Below, piece by piece: positions 8,074-15,933 of a stretch of 64,000 bases of DNA. Under the pieces are notes generated by a model. The model was not told the origin of the DNA and did not search any database. It worked only from the letters and a program-made list of their open reading frames with translations. Origin of the DNA: Actinacidiphila bryophytorum (lineage in GTDB: Bacteria > Actinomycetota > Actinomycetes > Streptomycetales > Streptomycetaceae); contig NZ_JAFFIX010000012.1 of the NCBI RefSeq assembly GCF_016916835.1, positions 1-64,000 of the forward strand, in the 5' to 3' direction. The translations under genes were made by a program, and so were the position numbers. Positions within the stretch are counted from its first letter, which is position 1, and the number at the start of each line of letters is the position of its first letter.

Positions 8074-9258
8074 ATGATCGGGTTCGAGATCGAGATCAGC
8101 CTTCCCGTCACCGACGCGGCGGGGAAGAAGATCCCCGGCGACACCAAGCTGGCGGCGTGTCCCACCCGGCAGCCGGCGGGGGCTCTGGGAAAGCCGCTCT
8201 TCCGGGTGGTCTCGGACAGCCGGAGCCTGCCGGGCTTCCGCGGCAACTACTCCAACCTGGAGTTCGTCACCAAGCCCTGGTCCGTCGTCGGCGACGGCTT
8301 CACCAGCGGACCCCTCGCGCTGACGGACACGCTCCAGCGCATCCGGGCGGTCCGTGACGCCCTCTACACCGCGGGGAGCGTGACGCTGAGCCACGCCTCC
8401 GGGGCGCTCCTGACGATGCTGCCGGCCGGCCAGGGCGCCCTGCTCGACCCGGGGAACGGCTACCTGGAGCAGGCCGGGACGCCCGGCAACGGCGACGGGC
8501 TCTTCGTCCACTACTCCGTGGGCGTGCCGCTCGGCGGCATGGCGACCTTCTTCGACCGGCTGCGCTCGGCCGCCCCGGCGCGCGAGGGCCAGTACCTGCC
8601 GGAGGCCCGGCACCGGCTGCACCAGGCGCACCACTTCGCCGAGCAGGCCGCCGAGCAGTTCGTGCCCCGCGGCACCGCGGACGTCGGGCGGTCCAAGGAC
8701 CGCGACCTCAGCGCCCAGGCCAAGCGCAGGCGCCAGGTGCTGGGCTACCTGCAACTGCTGTTCATGAACGTCGTCGCCTTCGCCGACCACGCGGACGAGG
8801 TCGAACAGAAGCGTCCGGAGTCCAACATCAAGAACCGGACCGTGGTGCTGAGCCGCGCGCCGCTCGCCGACGTCCACAGCCGCCTCGACCCCATGGTGCA
8901 GACCTACCTGCGCAACAACCACGAGATCCTGACCACGCTGCTCGCGGACGACTACCAGGAGGCGGGCCTGAAGGACAAGCGGAGCTTCTACGAGACGGCC
9001 GTCCGCAAGATCGACGAGGACCCCGTCGTCCTGCTCGACTACACCACGGCGGCCTTCACCGGCGGCACGTCCATCCCGCAGCAGGACGTCTTCGGCGGCA
9101 TGCGGCAGATCGCCCCGCACGCCGAGGAGGAGGCGATGATGGTGCCGTTCGAGATCCGCACCTTCGGCAAGCGGATGAAGTCCTGGGCCGAGGTGCAGAC
9201 CGACCTCGCCGACCTGAGCCAGTGGGTGCAGAGCAGCTACGAACTCGGCATGGCCTGA
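8074..9258 (+). CDS. Amidoligase-like protein of unknown function
   Basis: A 394-residue protein; GAAGGAG sits 6 nt before ATG 8074. I do not recognise it with certainty. The N-terminus IGFEIEISLP, then VVSDSRSLPG, NLEFVTKPW, FVHYSVGVPLGG and the late VPFEIRTFGKR follow the order of motifs in putative amidoligases (GFEIE / D-x-S / lEivTxP / VH / EfR). Those are glutamine-synthetase-fold COOH-NH2 ligases. No signal peptide or membrane segment is seen, and the central part is rich in charged helices. It has no obvious partner gene such as a gamma-glutamylcyclotransferase or papain-like peptidase, which often accompany amidoligases. An alternative is an unrelated protein with a chance resemblance. 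Confidence 0.6.
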   Translation: MIGFEIEISLPVTDAAGKKIPGDTKLAACPTRQPAGALGKPLFRVVSDSRSLPGFRGNYSNLEFVTKPWSVVGDGFTSGPLALTDTLQRIRAVRDALYTAGSVTLSHASGALLTMLPAGQGALLDPGNGYLEQAGTPGNGDGLFVHYSVGVPLGGMATFFDRLRSAAPAREGQYLPEARHRLHQAHHFAEQAAEQFVPRGTADVGRSKDRDLSAQAKRRRQVLGYLQLLFMNVVAFADHADEVEQKRPESNIKNRTVVLSRAPLADVHSRLDPMVQTYLRNNHEILTTLLADDYQEAGLKDKRSFYETAVRKIDEDPVVLLDYTTAAFTGGTSIPQQDVFGGMRQIAPHAEEEAMMVPFEIRTFGKRMKSWAEVQTDLADLSQWVQSSYELGMA

Positions 9259-9277
9259 TGGCGCGGCCCGGCGGCGG

Positions 9278-10564
9278 TCAGGCCACCGTCCAGGCGAAGT
9301 ACCCGGCGGCGCTGCCGTCGGCGGTCACGGCCTGGCCGATCACCTGGCCCTGCTCGGTGAGGCCGAACGCCGACGTGGTGGCGTACCCCTGCGGCGGGGT
9401 GATCGCGGTCGTCCCGCCGCTGCGCCACAGGAAGGCGCGGGTCGTGCCGTCGGGCAGGGTCGAGTCGCCCGCGACCTCGCGGCGGTTGTTCACCGCGACG
9501 GGGTGCGCGCTGGTGCCGCCGAGGGTGCCGAGGTCGGTGGAACTGCCGCCGCTGAACAGGAAGGGGTGGCGCACCCCTGAGCCGAGGTCGGTGCATCCGA
9601 CGACGTCGCCGAGGTCGTTGAGCGGCCGCCGGCCGAAGAGGGTGACCATGGCGTTGCCGCCGCCGAGGCCGGGGACGTCGTGCAGCGCGCCGGCCGACCA
9701 CAGGAAGCCGCGCGGCAGCGGGCCGCCCCCGGAGACCGCGGGGTAGTAGTCGCCGGCGACGTCGCCACGCGCGTTCGGGCCGGCGACGCCCTGGAGGCCG
9801 AAGTAGGTCGGGTAGCCGTCGATGTGGCTGAAGTCGGCGACCACCGCCCCGTCGCGCCACAGGAAGGCGGCCCGGTCGCCGCTCTGCGGCCGGAAGCCGA
9901 CGACCAGGACGCCGCCGCTGTCGTCCACGCCTTGCGCGTGCAGCCCCATGCCGTTCGCCGACGCCGGGGGTGTGACGGTCGTGACGGTGTCGCCGTCGAC
10001 CAGGCACACCGTGTTCCAGGTGGCGGTCTCCCCGCCCGGCTCGTTCCAGCCGCGGACGGCGACCTGGCCGAGGTTGTTGACGGCGGTGGCGGTGCTGTAG
10101 AGGGTGCCGATGTCCAGGACCCGCGGCTCGCCGCCGGTCCACACGGTGGCGGTCTGCCGGCCCGCGACGACATGGTCGCCGGCCGCCTGGCCGAGGTCGT
10201 TGACGCTGACGGCGTTGCAGGAGGCGCCGGCCACCGGCGACTGCAGCACGGTGACCCTGCCGTCGGCCCACACCGCCTCGGGCCAGCGGTCGGCCGCGCC
10301 GTCGCCGAGGTCGAGCATGCCCAGGACCTGGCCGCTGCGGCTCACGTCCCGGAGCAGCACCAGGGGGTGCGACCCGTCGGTGTTCGCCAGCGGCCTGGCG
10401 GTCACCTGGCTGCGGGGGCGGGGGCGGGCGCCGCGGGGCCGGGCGGCTCCGGTTTCCCGGGCGGAGGGGGCGGCCTGGGCGGGAGCCACCGCCAGGGCCG
10501 CCGCCCCCAGGGCCGTACCCGTCAGAACGGTCCGCCGTGCGATGCGCTGCCTGTCGTCTCCCAT
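9278..10564 (-). CDS. Tat-exported HAF-repeat protein
   Basis: A 428-residue exported protein. The N-terminus carries a twin-arginine signal (RQRIARRTVLTGTALGAAA, then AQA cleavage site). The body consists of repeats of about 45-50 residues built around F-L-W ... AVNN-G-VAG, for example LGTLGGTSAHPVAVNNRREV and RAFLWRSGG. These are hallmarks of the extracellular HAF repeat family and are expected to form a beta-propeller. ATG 10564 is preceded by GGGGGAGGAA, whereas the ORF extends upstream without SD. It converges with the amidoligase-like gene (19 nt). Its biological role is unknown. Confidence 0.82.
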   Translation of the reverse strand: MGDDRQRIARRTVLTGTALGAAALAVAPAQAAPSARETGAARPRGARPRPRSQVTARPLANTDGSHPLVLLRDVSRSGQVLGMLDLGDGAADRWPEAVWADGRVTVLQSPVAGASCNAVSVNDLGQAAGDHVVAGRQTATVWTGGEPRVLDIGTLYSTATAVNNLGQVAVRGWNEPGGETATWNTVCLVDGDTVTTVTPPASANGMGLHAQGVDDSGGVLVVGFRPQSGDRAAFLWRDGAVVADFSHIDGYPTYFGLQGVAGPNARGDVAGDYYPAVSGGGPLPRGFLWSAGALHDVPGLGGGNAMVTLFGRRPLNDLGDVVGCTDLGSGVRHPFLFSGGSSTDLGTLGGTSAHPVAVNNRREVAGDSTLPDGTTRAFLWRSGGTTAITPPQGYATTSAFGLTEQGQVIGQAVTADGSAAGYFAWTVA

Positions 10565-10787
10565 GGCCTTCCTCCCCCTCGGCCGCCCACCCGCTCCCGG
10601 CGCCGAGCAGTGCCGGGGCGCATGGTGCTGATGATTCGTCAGTTCAGCGTGCCATGCCAAGGGCGCCGCCGCCTACCCGGCCGGCGTACCCGAGTTGCCG
10701 GAGCGGCAACGACGCTCGCCTCGCCGCGCGCCCGCCCCGCATGATCAGGAAAGCCACGGCAGCCGCCCCGCACACCCAGGAGCAGCC

Positions 10788-11801
10788 ATGCAGCAGCCGA
10801 AGAACACGAACCCCGACACCGCCCAGCCGCGCCACCGCACCGTGCAGGCGCCCGCAGGGCGGCTGCACTGCGTCGAGCAGGGCGAGGGGCCGCTGGTGCT
10901 GCTCGTCCACGGCTTCCCCGAGTCCTGGTACTCCTGGCGCCACCAGCTCCCCGCGCTCGCGGCGGCCGGATACCGCGCGGTCGCACTCGACGTACGCGGC
11001 TACGGCAGGTCCTCGCGCCCCGCGTCGGCCGAGGAGTACCGGATGCGGGCGCTCGCCGCCGACAACGCCGCCCTCGTACACGCCCTCGGGGCGGAGTCCG
11101 CGGTGGTCGTCGGGCACGACTGGGGCGCGAACATCGCGGCGGCCTCCGCGCTGCTGCACCCCGAGGTCTTCCGTGCGGTGGGCCTGCTGAGCGTCCCCTA
11201 CGCACCGCCCGGCGGCCCCCGCCCCACCGACGTCTTCGCGCAGCTGGCCGGCGACGAGGAGTTCTACGTCTCGTACTTCCAGCAGCCGGGCCGGGCGGAG
11301 GCCGAGATCGAGCCCGACGTGCGCGGCTGGCTGGCCGGCTTCTACGCGGCCCTGTCCGCCGACACCATGCCGGCACAGGGTGAGCCGGACCCGCACTTCG
11401 TCAGCGCGGGCGGCACGCTGCGCGAGCGCTTCCCCCGCGACCGCAGGCCCGGCTGGCTGACCGACGACGTGCTCGACGTCTACGCGGGCGAGTTCGAGCG
11501 CACCGGCCTGACGGGTGCGCTCAACCGCTACCGGAACATGGACCGCGACTGGGAGGACCTCGCCGAGCTGAACGGCGCCGCCATCGCGCAGCCGTCCTTC
11601 TTCGCGGGCGGCAGCAGGGACGCCTCCACGACCTGGATGGCCGACGCGATCGACGCCTTCCCCGCGACCCTGCCCGGGCTGGTGTCCTCCCACCTGCTGG
11701 ACGGCTGCGGCCACTGGATCCAGCAGGAGCGCCCCGCCGAGGTCAGCGCGCTGCTGTGCGGCTGGCTCGACGAGGTCTCCCGGTCGGTGCGGCTGCGGTA
11801 G
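10788..11801 (+). CDS. Alpha/beta hydrolase, epoxide-hydrolase-like
   Basis: A 337-residue soluble enzyme. HGFPESWYSWRHQL near the N-terminus supplies the HG oxyanion motif and the sequence typical of epoxide hydrolases. The nucleophile elbow is VVGHDWGANIA (Asp nucleophile, as in epoxide hydrolases and haloalkane dehalogenases rather than esterases), and the catalytic His is in DGCGHWIQQERP. The family hydrates epoxides via an ester intermediate. ATG 10788 follows AGGAG. It lies upstream of the SDR-SDR-TetR operon but is separated from it by the dyad-rich 11816-11912 region, so it is likely transcribed separately. Confidence 0.85.
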   Translation: MQQPKNTNPDTAQPRHRTVQAPAGRLHCVEQGEGPLVLLVHGFPESWYSWRHQLPALAAAGYRAVALDVRGYGRSSRPASAEEYRMRALAADNAALVHALGAESAVVVGHDWGANIAAASALLHPEVFRAVGLLSVPYAPPGGPRPTDVFAQLAGDEEFYVSYFQQPGRAEAEIEPDVRGWLAGFYAALSADTMPAQGEPDPHFVSAGGTLRERFPRDRRPGWLTDDVLDVYAGEFERTGLTGALNRYRNMDRDWEDLAELNGAAIAQPSFFAGGSRDASTTWMADAIDAFPATLPGLVSSHLLDGCGHWIQQERPAEVSALLCGWLDEVSRSVRLR

Positions 11802-11815
11802 CCCGGCGCCTGCCA

Positions 11816-11912
11816 CCTCCTTCATTTCATCGATAACACCGAAGACGTATCGATGCTCCAATGTTGTGTTATCGTTGATAGCGCCAGCAGGTAAGCAACG
11901 AAATGAAGGAGG
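11816..11912. promoter_or_regulatory. AT-rich dyad region in front of the SDR-SDR-TetR operon; SD-sequestering inverted repeat
   Basis: Nested inverted repeats lie in an unusually AT-rich island. The outer arms CCTCCTTCATTTC (11816-11828) and GAAATGAAGGAGG (11900-11912) are perfect complements, and the right arm contains the Shine-Dalgarno of the next gene. Inside are CGATAACAC (11831-11839) with GTGTTATCG (11866-11874), and CATCGATA (11828-11835) with TATCGATG (11848-11855). The inner pairs look like operators for the TetR regulator encoded at the end of the operon. The outer pair could close an RNA hairpin hiding the ribosome binding site if transcription starts upstream of it. Confidence 0.7.
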
Positions 11913-11918
11913 GGCACC

Positions 11919-12668
11919 ATGCCCACCCGAACTGACACCGCGGACCGCGTCGCCCTGGTCACCGGCGGCTCCGGCGGCATAGGCAAGGCCGTCGTCCAGC
12001 GCCTGGCTCGCGAGGGCTACGCGGTCGGCGTCCACTACGCGGGCAACAAGGCCACGGCAGAGGCCCTGGCCGAGGAGATCACCGCGGCAGGCGGCAAGGC
12101 CCTGGCCGTCGGCGGCGACGTCGCGGACGAGACCGCGATGGCCGCGGCCTTCGACGCCGTGGAGTCCGCCTTCGGCGGCCTGGACGCCGTCGTCCACACC
12201 GCCGGCGTCATGAAGCTCAAGCCCATCGCCGAGCTGGACCTGGACGAGCTGGACGCGATGCACAGGACCAACATCCGCGGCACCTTCGTCGTCAACCAGC
12301 AGGCCGCCCGCCGGCTGCGCCCCGGCGGCGCCCTCGTCAACTTCTCGACCTCGGTCATGGGCCTGCAGTTCCCCGGCTACGGCGCCTACGTGGCCAGCAA
12401 GGGCGCCGTCGAGGCCCTGACCCTGGTCCTGGCCCGCGAGCTGCGCGGCCGGGACGTCACGGTGAACGCCATCGCCCCCGGCCCCACCGCCACACCGCTG
12501 TTCCTGGACGGCAAGGACCAGGAGACCGTGGACCGCCTGGCGGCGCAGTCGCCCCTGGAGCGGCTCGGCACCCCCGAGGACATCGCCGAACTGGCCGCCT
12601 TCCTGGCCGGTCCCGCGGGCCACTGGGTCAACGGCCAGACCATCCGGGACAACGGCGGAATCGTCTGA
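11919..12668 (+). CDS. Short-chain dehydrogenase/reductase (classical SDR)
   Basis: A 249-residue Rossmann enzyme using NAD(P). TGGSGGIG forms the dinucleotide loop, NAG is replaced by HTAG, the active-site Ser is in FSTSVMG, and Tyr/Lys are in YGAYVASKGAV (YxxxK with catalytic Y). The C-terminus GHWVNGQTIRDNGGIV is typical of 3-oxoacyl-ACP reductase-like SDRs. The start is ATG 11919, 6 nt after AAGGAGG. It is the first gene of an operon with a second SDR (16-nt gap) and a TetR regulator, an arrangement typical of redox or xenobiotic-responsive units. The substrate is unknown. Confidence 0.88.
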   Translation: MPTRTDTADRVALVTGGSGGIGKAVVQRLAREGYAVGVHYAGNKATAEALAEEITAAGGKALAVGGDVADETAMAAAFDAVESAFGGLDAVVHTAGVMKLKPIAELDLDELDAMHRTNIRGTFVVNQQAARRLRPGGALVNFSTSVMGLQFPGYGAYVASKGAVEALTLVLARELRGRDVTVNAIAPGPTATPLFLDGKDQETVDRLAAQSPLERLGTPEDIAELAAFLAGPAGHWVNGQTIRDNGGIV

Positions 12669-12684
12669 GGGAGACACGATCACC

Positions 12685-13596
12685 ATGGCACACAGCACCG
12701 ACTCGCACGTCATCGTCGTCACCGGCGCGTCCAGCGGCTTCGGCAACCTCGCCGCCCGCGCCCTGGCCAGGGCCGGGCACATCGTGTACGCCGGCATGCG
12801 CGCCACCGAAGGCCGCAACGCGCCCCGCGTCGCCGAACTCGCCGACCTGTCCGCGGCCGAGGGCGTGGACGTCCGCGGGGTCGAGATGGACGTACAGGAC
12901 CAGGCGTCCGTGGACGCGGCCGTCGCCCGGATCGTCCAGGAGCAGGGCCGGCTGGACGTGGTCGTCCACAACGCCGGGCACATGACCCTCGGCCCCGCCG
13001 AGGCCTTCACCCCCGAGCAGCTCGCCGACCTCTACGACATCAACGTCCTGTCCACCCAGCGGGTCAACCGCGCCGCCCTGCCGCACCTGCGCGCCCAGGG
13101 CCGCGGCCTGCTGGTGTGGGTCGGGTCCAGCTCCACCCGCGGCGGCCACCCGCCCTTCCTCGCCCCCTACTTCGCGGCGAAGGCCGGCATGGACGCCCTC
13201 GCCGAGAGCTACGCGGCCGAGGTCATCAAGTTCGGCATCGACACCGTCATCGTGGTGCCCGGCGCCTACCCCACGGGCACCAACCACTTCGCCCACGCCA
13301 CGCGGCCCGCCGACGTCCGGCGGACCGGCGCCTACGACCAGGAGTACGGCACCCTGCGCAACTCCATGGAAGAGGCGCTCACCGGCCTCTTCCCCGAGGG
13401 GCGGACGGTGGACGAGGTCGCGGACGAGATCGTCCGGGTCGTCGGCCTCCCGCACGGCACCCGGCCGTTCAGGACGCACGTCGACCCCAGCAGGGACGGC
13501 AGCGAGGTGGTCTCGGCGGTGAGCGACCGCATCCGGCAGGAGTTCTACCATCGCATCGGCATCGAGGAGCTCTTGCCGCAGAACGCCGCGCTCTGA
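12685..13596 (+). CDS. Short-chain dehydrogenase/reductase (extended C-terminus)
   Basis: A 303-residue SDR. TGASSGFG is the cofactor loop, NAGH follows beta-4, Ser lies in VGSSSTRGG, and Y-F-A-A-K (APYFAAKAG) supplies the catalytic Tyr/Lys. It is about 50 residues longer than its upstream neighbour and not a recent duplicate of it. The extra C-terminal part (RTHVDPSRDGSEVV) is common in SDRs annotated as oxidoreductases next to TetR genes. GGGAG lies before ATG 12685. It is the second gene of the operon and probably shares the operator at 11816-11912. Confidence 0.86.
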   Translation: MAHSTDSHVIVVTGASSGFGNLAARALARAGHIVYAGMRATEGRNAPRVAELADLSAAEGVDVRGVEMDVQDQASVDAAVARIVQEQGRLDVVVHNAGHMTLGPAEAFTPEQLADLYDINVLSTQRVNRAALPHLRAQGRGLLVWVGSSSTRGGHPPFLAPYFAAKAGMDALAESYAAEVIKFGIDTVIVVPGAYPTGTNHFAHATRPADVRRTGAYDQEYGTLRNSMEEALTGLFPEGRTVDEVADEIVRVVGLPHGTRPFRTHVDPSRDGSEVVSAVSDRIRQEFYHRIGIEELLPQNAAL

Positions 13597-13664
13597 GACC
13601 CGCTCGGTCGCGAGCGCTGACGACGACATCGCCCCGGCCCCGGCCGGCGGCAGGAAGGAGACCC

Positions 13665-14390
13665 GTGCCCGGCACGACCGACGCCACCGGCAGGGCCGCC
13701 AAAGCCGGCGACATACGCGCCCGCATGCTCGACGCGGCGGAGGAGCTGCTGAGCACCTCCCAGGACAACGACATCTCCACCCGGGCCGTCTGCGACGCGG
13801 TCGGTGTCACCCAGCCCATCCTCTACCGCCTCTTCGGCGACAAGAACGGCCTGCTCACGGCCCTGGTCGAGAACGGCTTCGAGCGCTACATCTCGCGCAA
13901 GCAGTCGCTGGCCACGACCGACGACCCGGTCGCCGACCTGCGGGCGGGCTGGGACGACCACACCGACTTCGCCCTGACCAACCGGGCGCTCTACCGGCTG
14001 ATGTTCTCGCCCGTGCTGCGGGAGGTGCCAGAGCCCGCGAACCGGATCTTCGAGCTGCTGAAGAAGACCCTGGACCGGTGCGCGGCGGTCGGCGCCCTGC
14101 GCATCCCCTCGGACGAGGCCGCGCAGGCGATCCTGTCGGCGAACGTCGGGGTCGCCCTGAGCATCCTCGCCCAGCCCGGGCGCTTCGGTGACCCGCAGTT
14201 GTCGACCCGGGTGCGCGACGCGGTCTTCGCCTCCTGCCTGGACGAGACCGCCGCGGTGCGGCCCGCCCCCGGCGACCCCGTCGCACTGGCGGCGCTCCGC
14301 CTCGCGGCGCTGCTGCAGCAGCAGCCGGCCGCGGCGCTGCGCCCGGAGGAGACGGCGCTGCTGCTGATGTGGCTGGGCAGACTGCGGTAG
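13665..14390 (+). CDS. TetR-family transcriptional regulator
   Basis: A 241-residue regulator; GGAAGGAG precedes GTG 13665. The N-terminal HTH is clear: ARMLDAAEELLST, then ISTRAVCDAVGVTQPILYR and LFGDKNGLL. The C-terminal ligand domain (about 70-220) is helical and variable. As the last gene of the SDR-SDR operon it probably represses the unit by binding the ATCGATAA-type dyads at 11828-11874, a usual autoregulatory layout. Its stop is 1 nt from the stop of the convergent hycE-like gene. Confidence 0.86.
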   Translation: MPGTTDATGRAAKAGDIRARMLDAAEELLSTSQDNDISTRAVCDAVGVTQPILYRLFGDKNGLLTALVENGFERYISRKQSLATTDDPVADLRAGWDDHTDFALTNRALYRLMFSPVLREVPEPANRIFELLKKTLDRCAAVGALRIPSDEAAQAILSANVGVALSILAQPGRFGDPQLSTRVRDAVFASCLDETAAVRPAPGDPVALAALRLAALLQQQPAAALRPEETALLLMWLGRLR

Positions 14391-14391
14391 G

Positions 14392-15900
14392 TCACAGGTC
14401 GTTGCCCGCGTAGGAGAGGTTGAAGCTCTTGTTGGCCAGCGGGAAGTCCGGGACGATCGTCGACCTCAAGGCGACCGGCAGGGCGGGCCAGTTGAAGAAG
14501 GACGGGTCCACGGGCTTGACCCGGGTCAGGGTGCCGTCGGCGGCGGTCTCCACCCGGGTGGCCACGGTGCCGCGCCAGCCCTCGGCCACACCGGTTCCCG
14601 ACGCGGGGCGCCGCACCTCCGCCAGCGGCACCGCGTAGGTGCCGGGGGCGCCCAGGGCCGCGGCCAGGTCGTCGATCAGGTCGAGCGAGAGGTCGATCTC
14701 CTCGGCCCGCACCAGGAAGCGGGCCAGGACGTCGCCGGTGGTGCGTACGGGCACGGTCTTCGGGGCCGCCGCCTCGTGGAAGGGGTGGGCGAGGCGCGCG
14801 TCGGCGGCGACACCGCTGGCGCGGGCCACGTAGCCCAGGCACCCCAGGTCGCGTGCGGCCCGCGTCGACAGCCGTGCGGTGCCGGTGAAGCGGTCGCGTA
14901 CGGTGCTGTGGCCGAGCGCCAGGTGGGCGACCTCGCGGATGTCGGCGCGCAGGGCCTGCACGGTGGCGGGGCTCGGCAGAGCGAGCAGGGCGGCGCCGCC
15001 GGGGTGCACACCGCCGCGCAGCAGCCGGTGGCCCGTCGTCTGCTGGTTCAGCCGCAGCAGCTGCTCGCGGATGCGCTGGGCGTGGGCGTTGAGCACGGAG
15101 TGGCCGACATCGTTGCACAGCGCCCCGAGGTCGGCGACGTGGTTGTGGACCCGCTCCATCTCCAGCAGCAGGGCGCGCGCCTGCCGGGCGGGCTCGGGCA
15201 CCTCGGTGCCGGTCGCCTCCTCGACGGCCAGGCAGTAGGCGAGGGCGTGGCCCACGGCGGTGTCGCCGCTGACGCGCTCTGCCAGCCGCAGACCCGCGTC
15301 GGTGTCGCGGCCCTGGAAGAGCCGTTCGACGCCCTTGTGGACGAACCACAGCCGCGCCTTGAGCTTGATGATCGTCTCGCCGACGACGGAGAAGCGGAAG
15401 TGCCCCGGCTCGATGAGCCCGGCGTGCACGGGGCCGACCGGGATCTCGTAGACGCCGTCACCCTCGACCTGCAGGAAGGGGTAGGGGCCTTCCGGTTCGC
15501 CGAACGGCGGCGGCGGACCCGCGTCGGGGCGCAGCGGATACCAGCCGCGGGGCCAGTGGAAGTGGCGTACCAGGCGGCGCGGCAGCGGGTGGTCCAGCGG
15601 CTCCACGCCGTGCAGGTCGTGCATCTCGCGCTCGAACCGGCCCGCGGGGAAGGACAGCCCGGCCAGCGAGGGGACGCGCGGGCGGTCGGCGTCGAGGCGT
15701 ACGTGCAGTTCGGTGCGGGTGTCGGGCGGCCCCGCGAGGAAGAGGTAGACCACGCGCAGCGCCCGCCCGCCGGGGGCGCCCTCGCCGTCGTGGTGCGCGG
15801 CGACCAGTGCCAGCCGGTGCCCGGCCGCCAGCAACTCCTGTGCGCGGCGCGGGAGTTCCCCCGTACCGACGTCGTGGACCGTACGGGTGGCGGCGGGCAT
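14392..15900 (-). CDS. hycE: Complex I-like / group 4 hydrogenase-like large subunit without NiFe ligands
   Basis: A 502-residue fusion of a NuoC-like N-terminus (about 1-165, with FEREMHDLHGVEPLDHP) and a NuoD/HycE-like large subunit. The first NiFe cysteine pair is absent: the position reads AERVSGDTAVGHALA instead of RICGxC. The C-terminal pair is replaced by IVPDFPLANKSFNLSYAG. It therefore cannot bind a NiFe centre. The end PSFFNWPALPVALR is typical of the HyfG/HycE branch. Order and sequence match M. tuberculosis Rv0087. GGAGG precedes ATG 15900. It is the last gene of a six-gene operon and presumably forms the peripheral arm with the NuoB-like subunit at 21606-22091. The electron donor and acceptor are unknown. 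Confidence 0.86.
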   Translation of the reverse strand: MPAATRTVHDVGTGELPRRAQELLAAGHRLALVAAHHDGEGAPGGRALRVVYLFLAGPPDTRTELHVRLDADRPRVPSLAGLSFPAGRFEREMHDLHGVEPLDHPLPRRLVRHFHWPRGWYPLRPDAGPPPPFGEPEGPYPFLQVEGDGVYEIPVGPVHAGLIEPGHFRFSVVGETIIKLKARLWFVHKGVERLFQGRDTDAGLRLAERVSGDTAVGHALAYCLAVEEATGTEVPEPARQARALLLEMERVHNHVADLGALCNDVGHSVLNAHAQRIREQLLRLNQQTTGHRLLRGGVHPGGAALLALPSPATVQALRADIREVAHLALGHSTVRDRFTGTARLSTRAARDLGCLGYVARASGVAADARLAHPFHEAAAPKTVPVRTTGDVLARFLVRAEEIDLSLDLIDDLAAALGAPGTYAVPLAEVRRPASGTGVAEGWRGTVATRVETAADGTLTRVKPVDPSFFNWPALPVALRSTIVPDFPLANKSFNLSYAGNDL

Positions 15901-15933
15901 GTCAGCGTCCTCCGGTGGTCGCGGTGGGCATCG

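Noticed and set aside
14392-15900. Functional formate hydrogenlyase or [NiFe] hydrogenase
   Set aside because: Both cysteine pairs for the NiFe centre are replaced, and no maturation genes or formate dehydrogenase are nearby.
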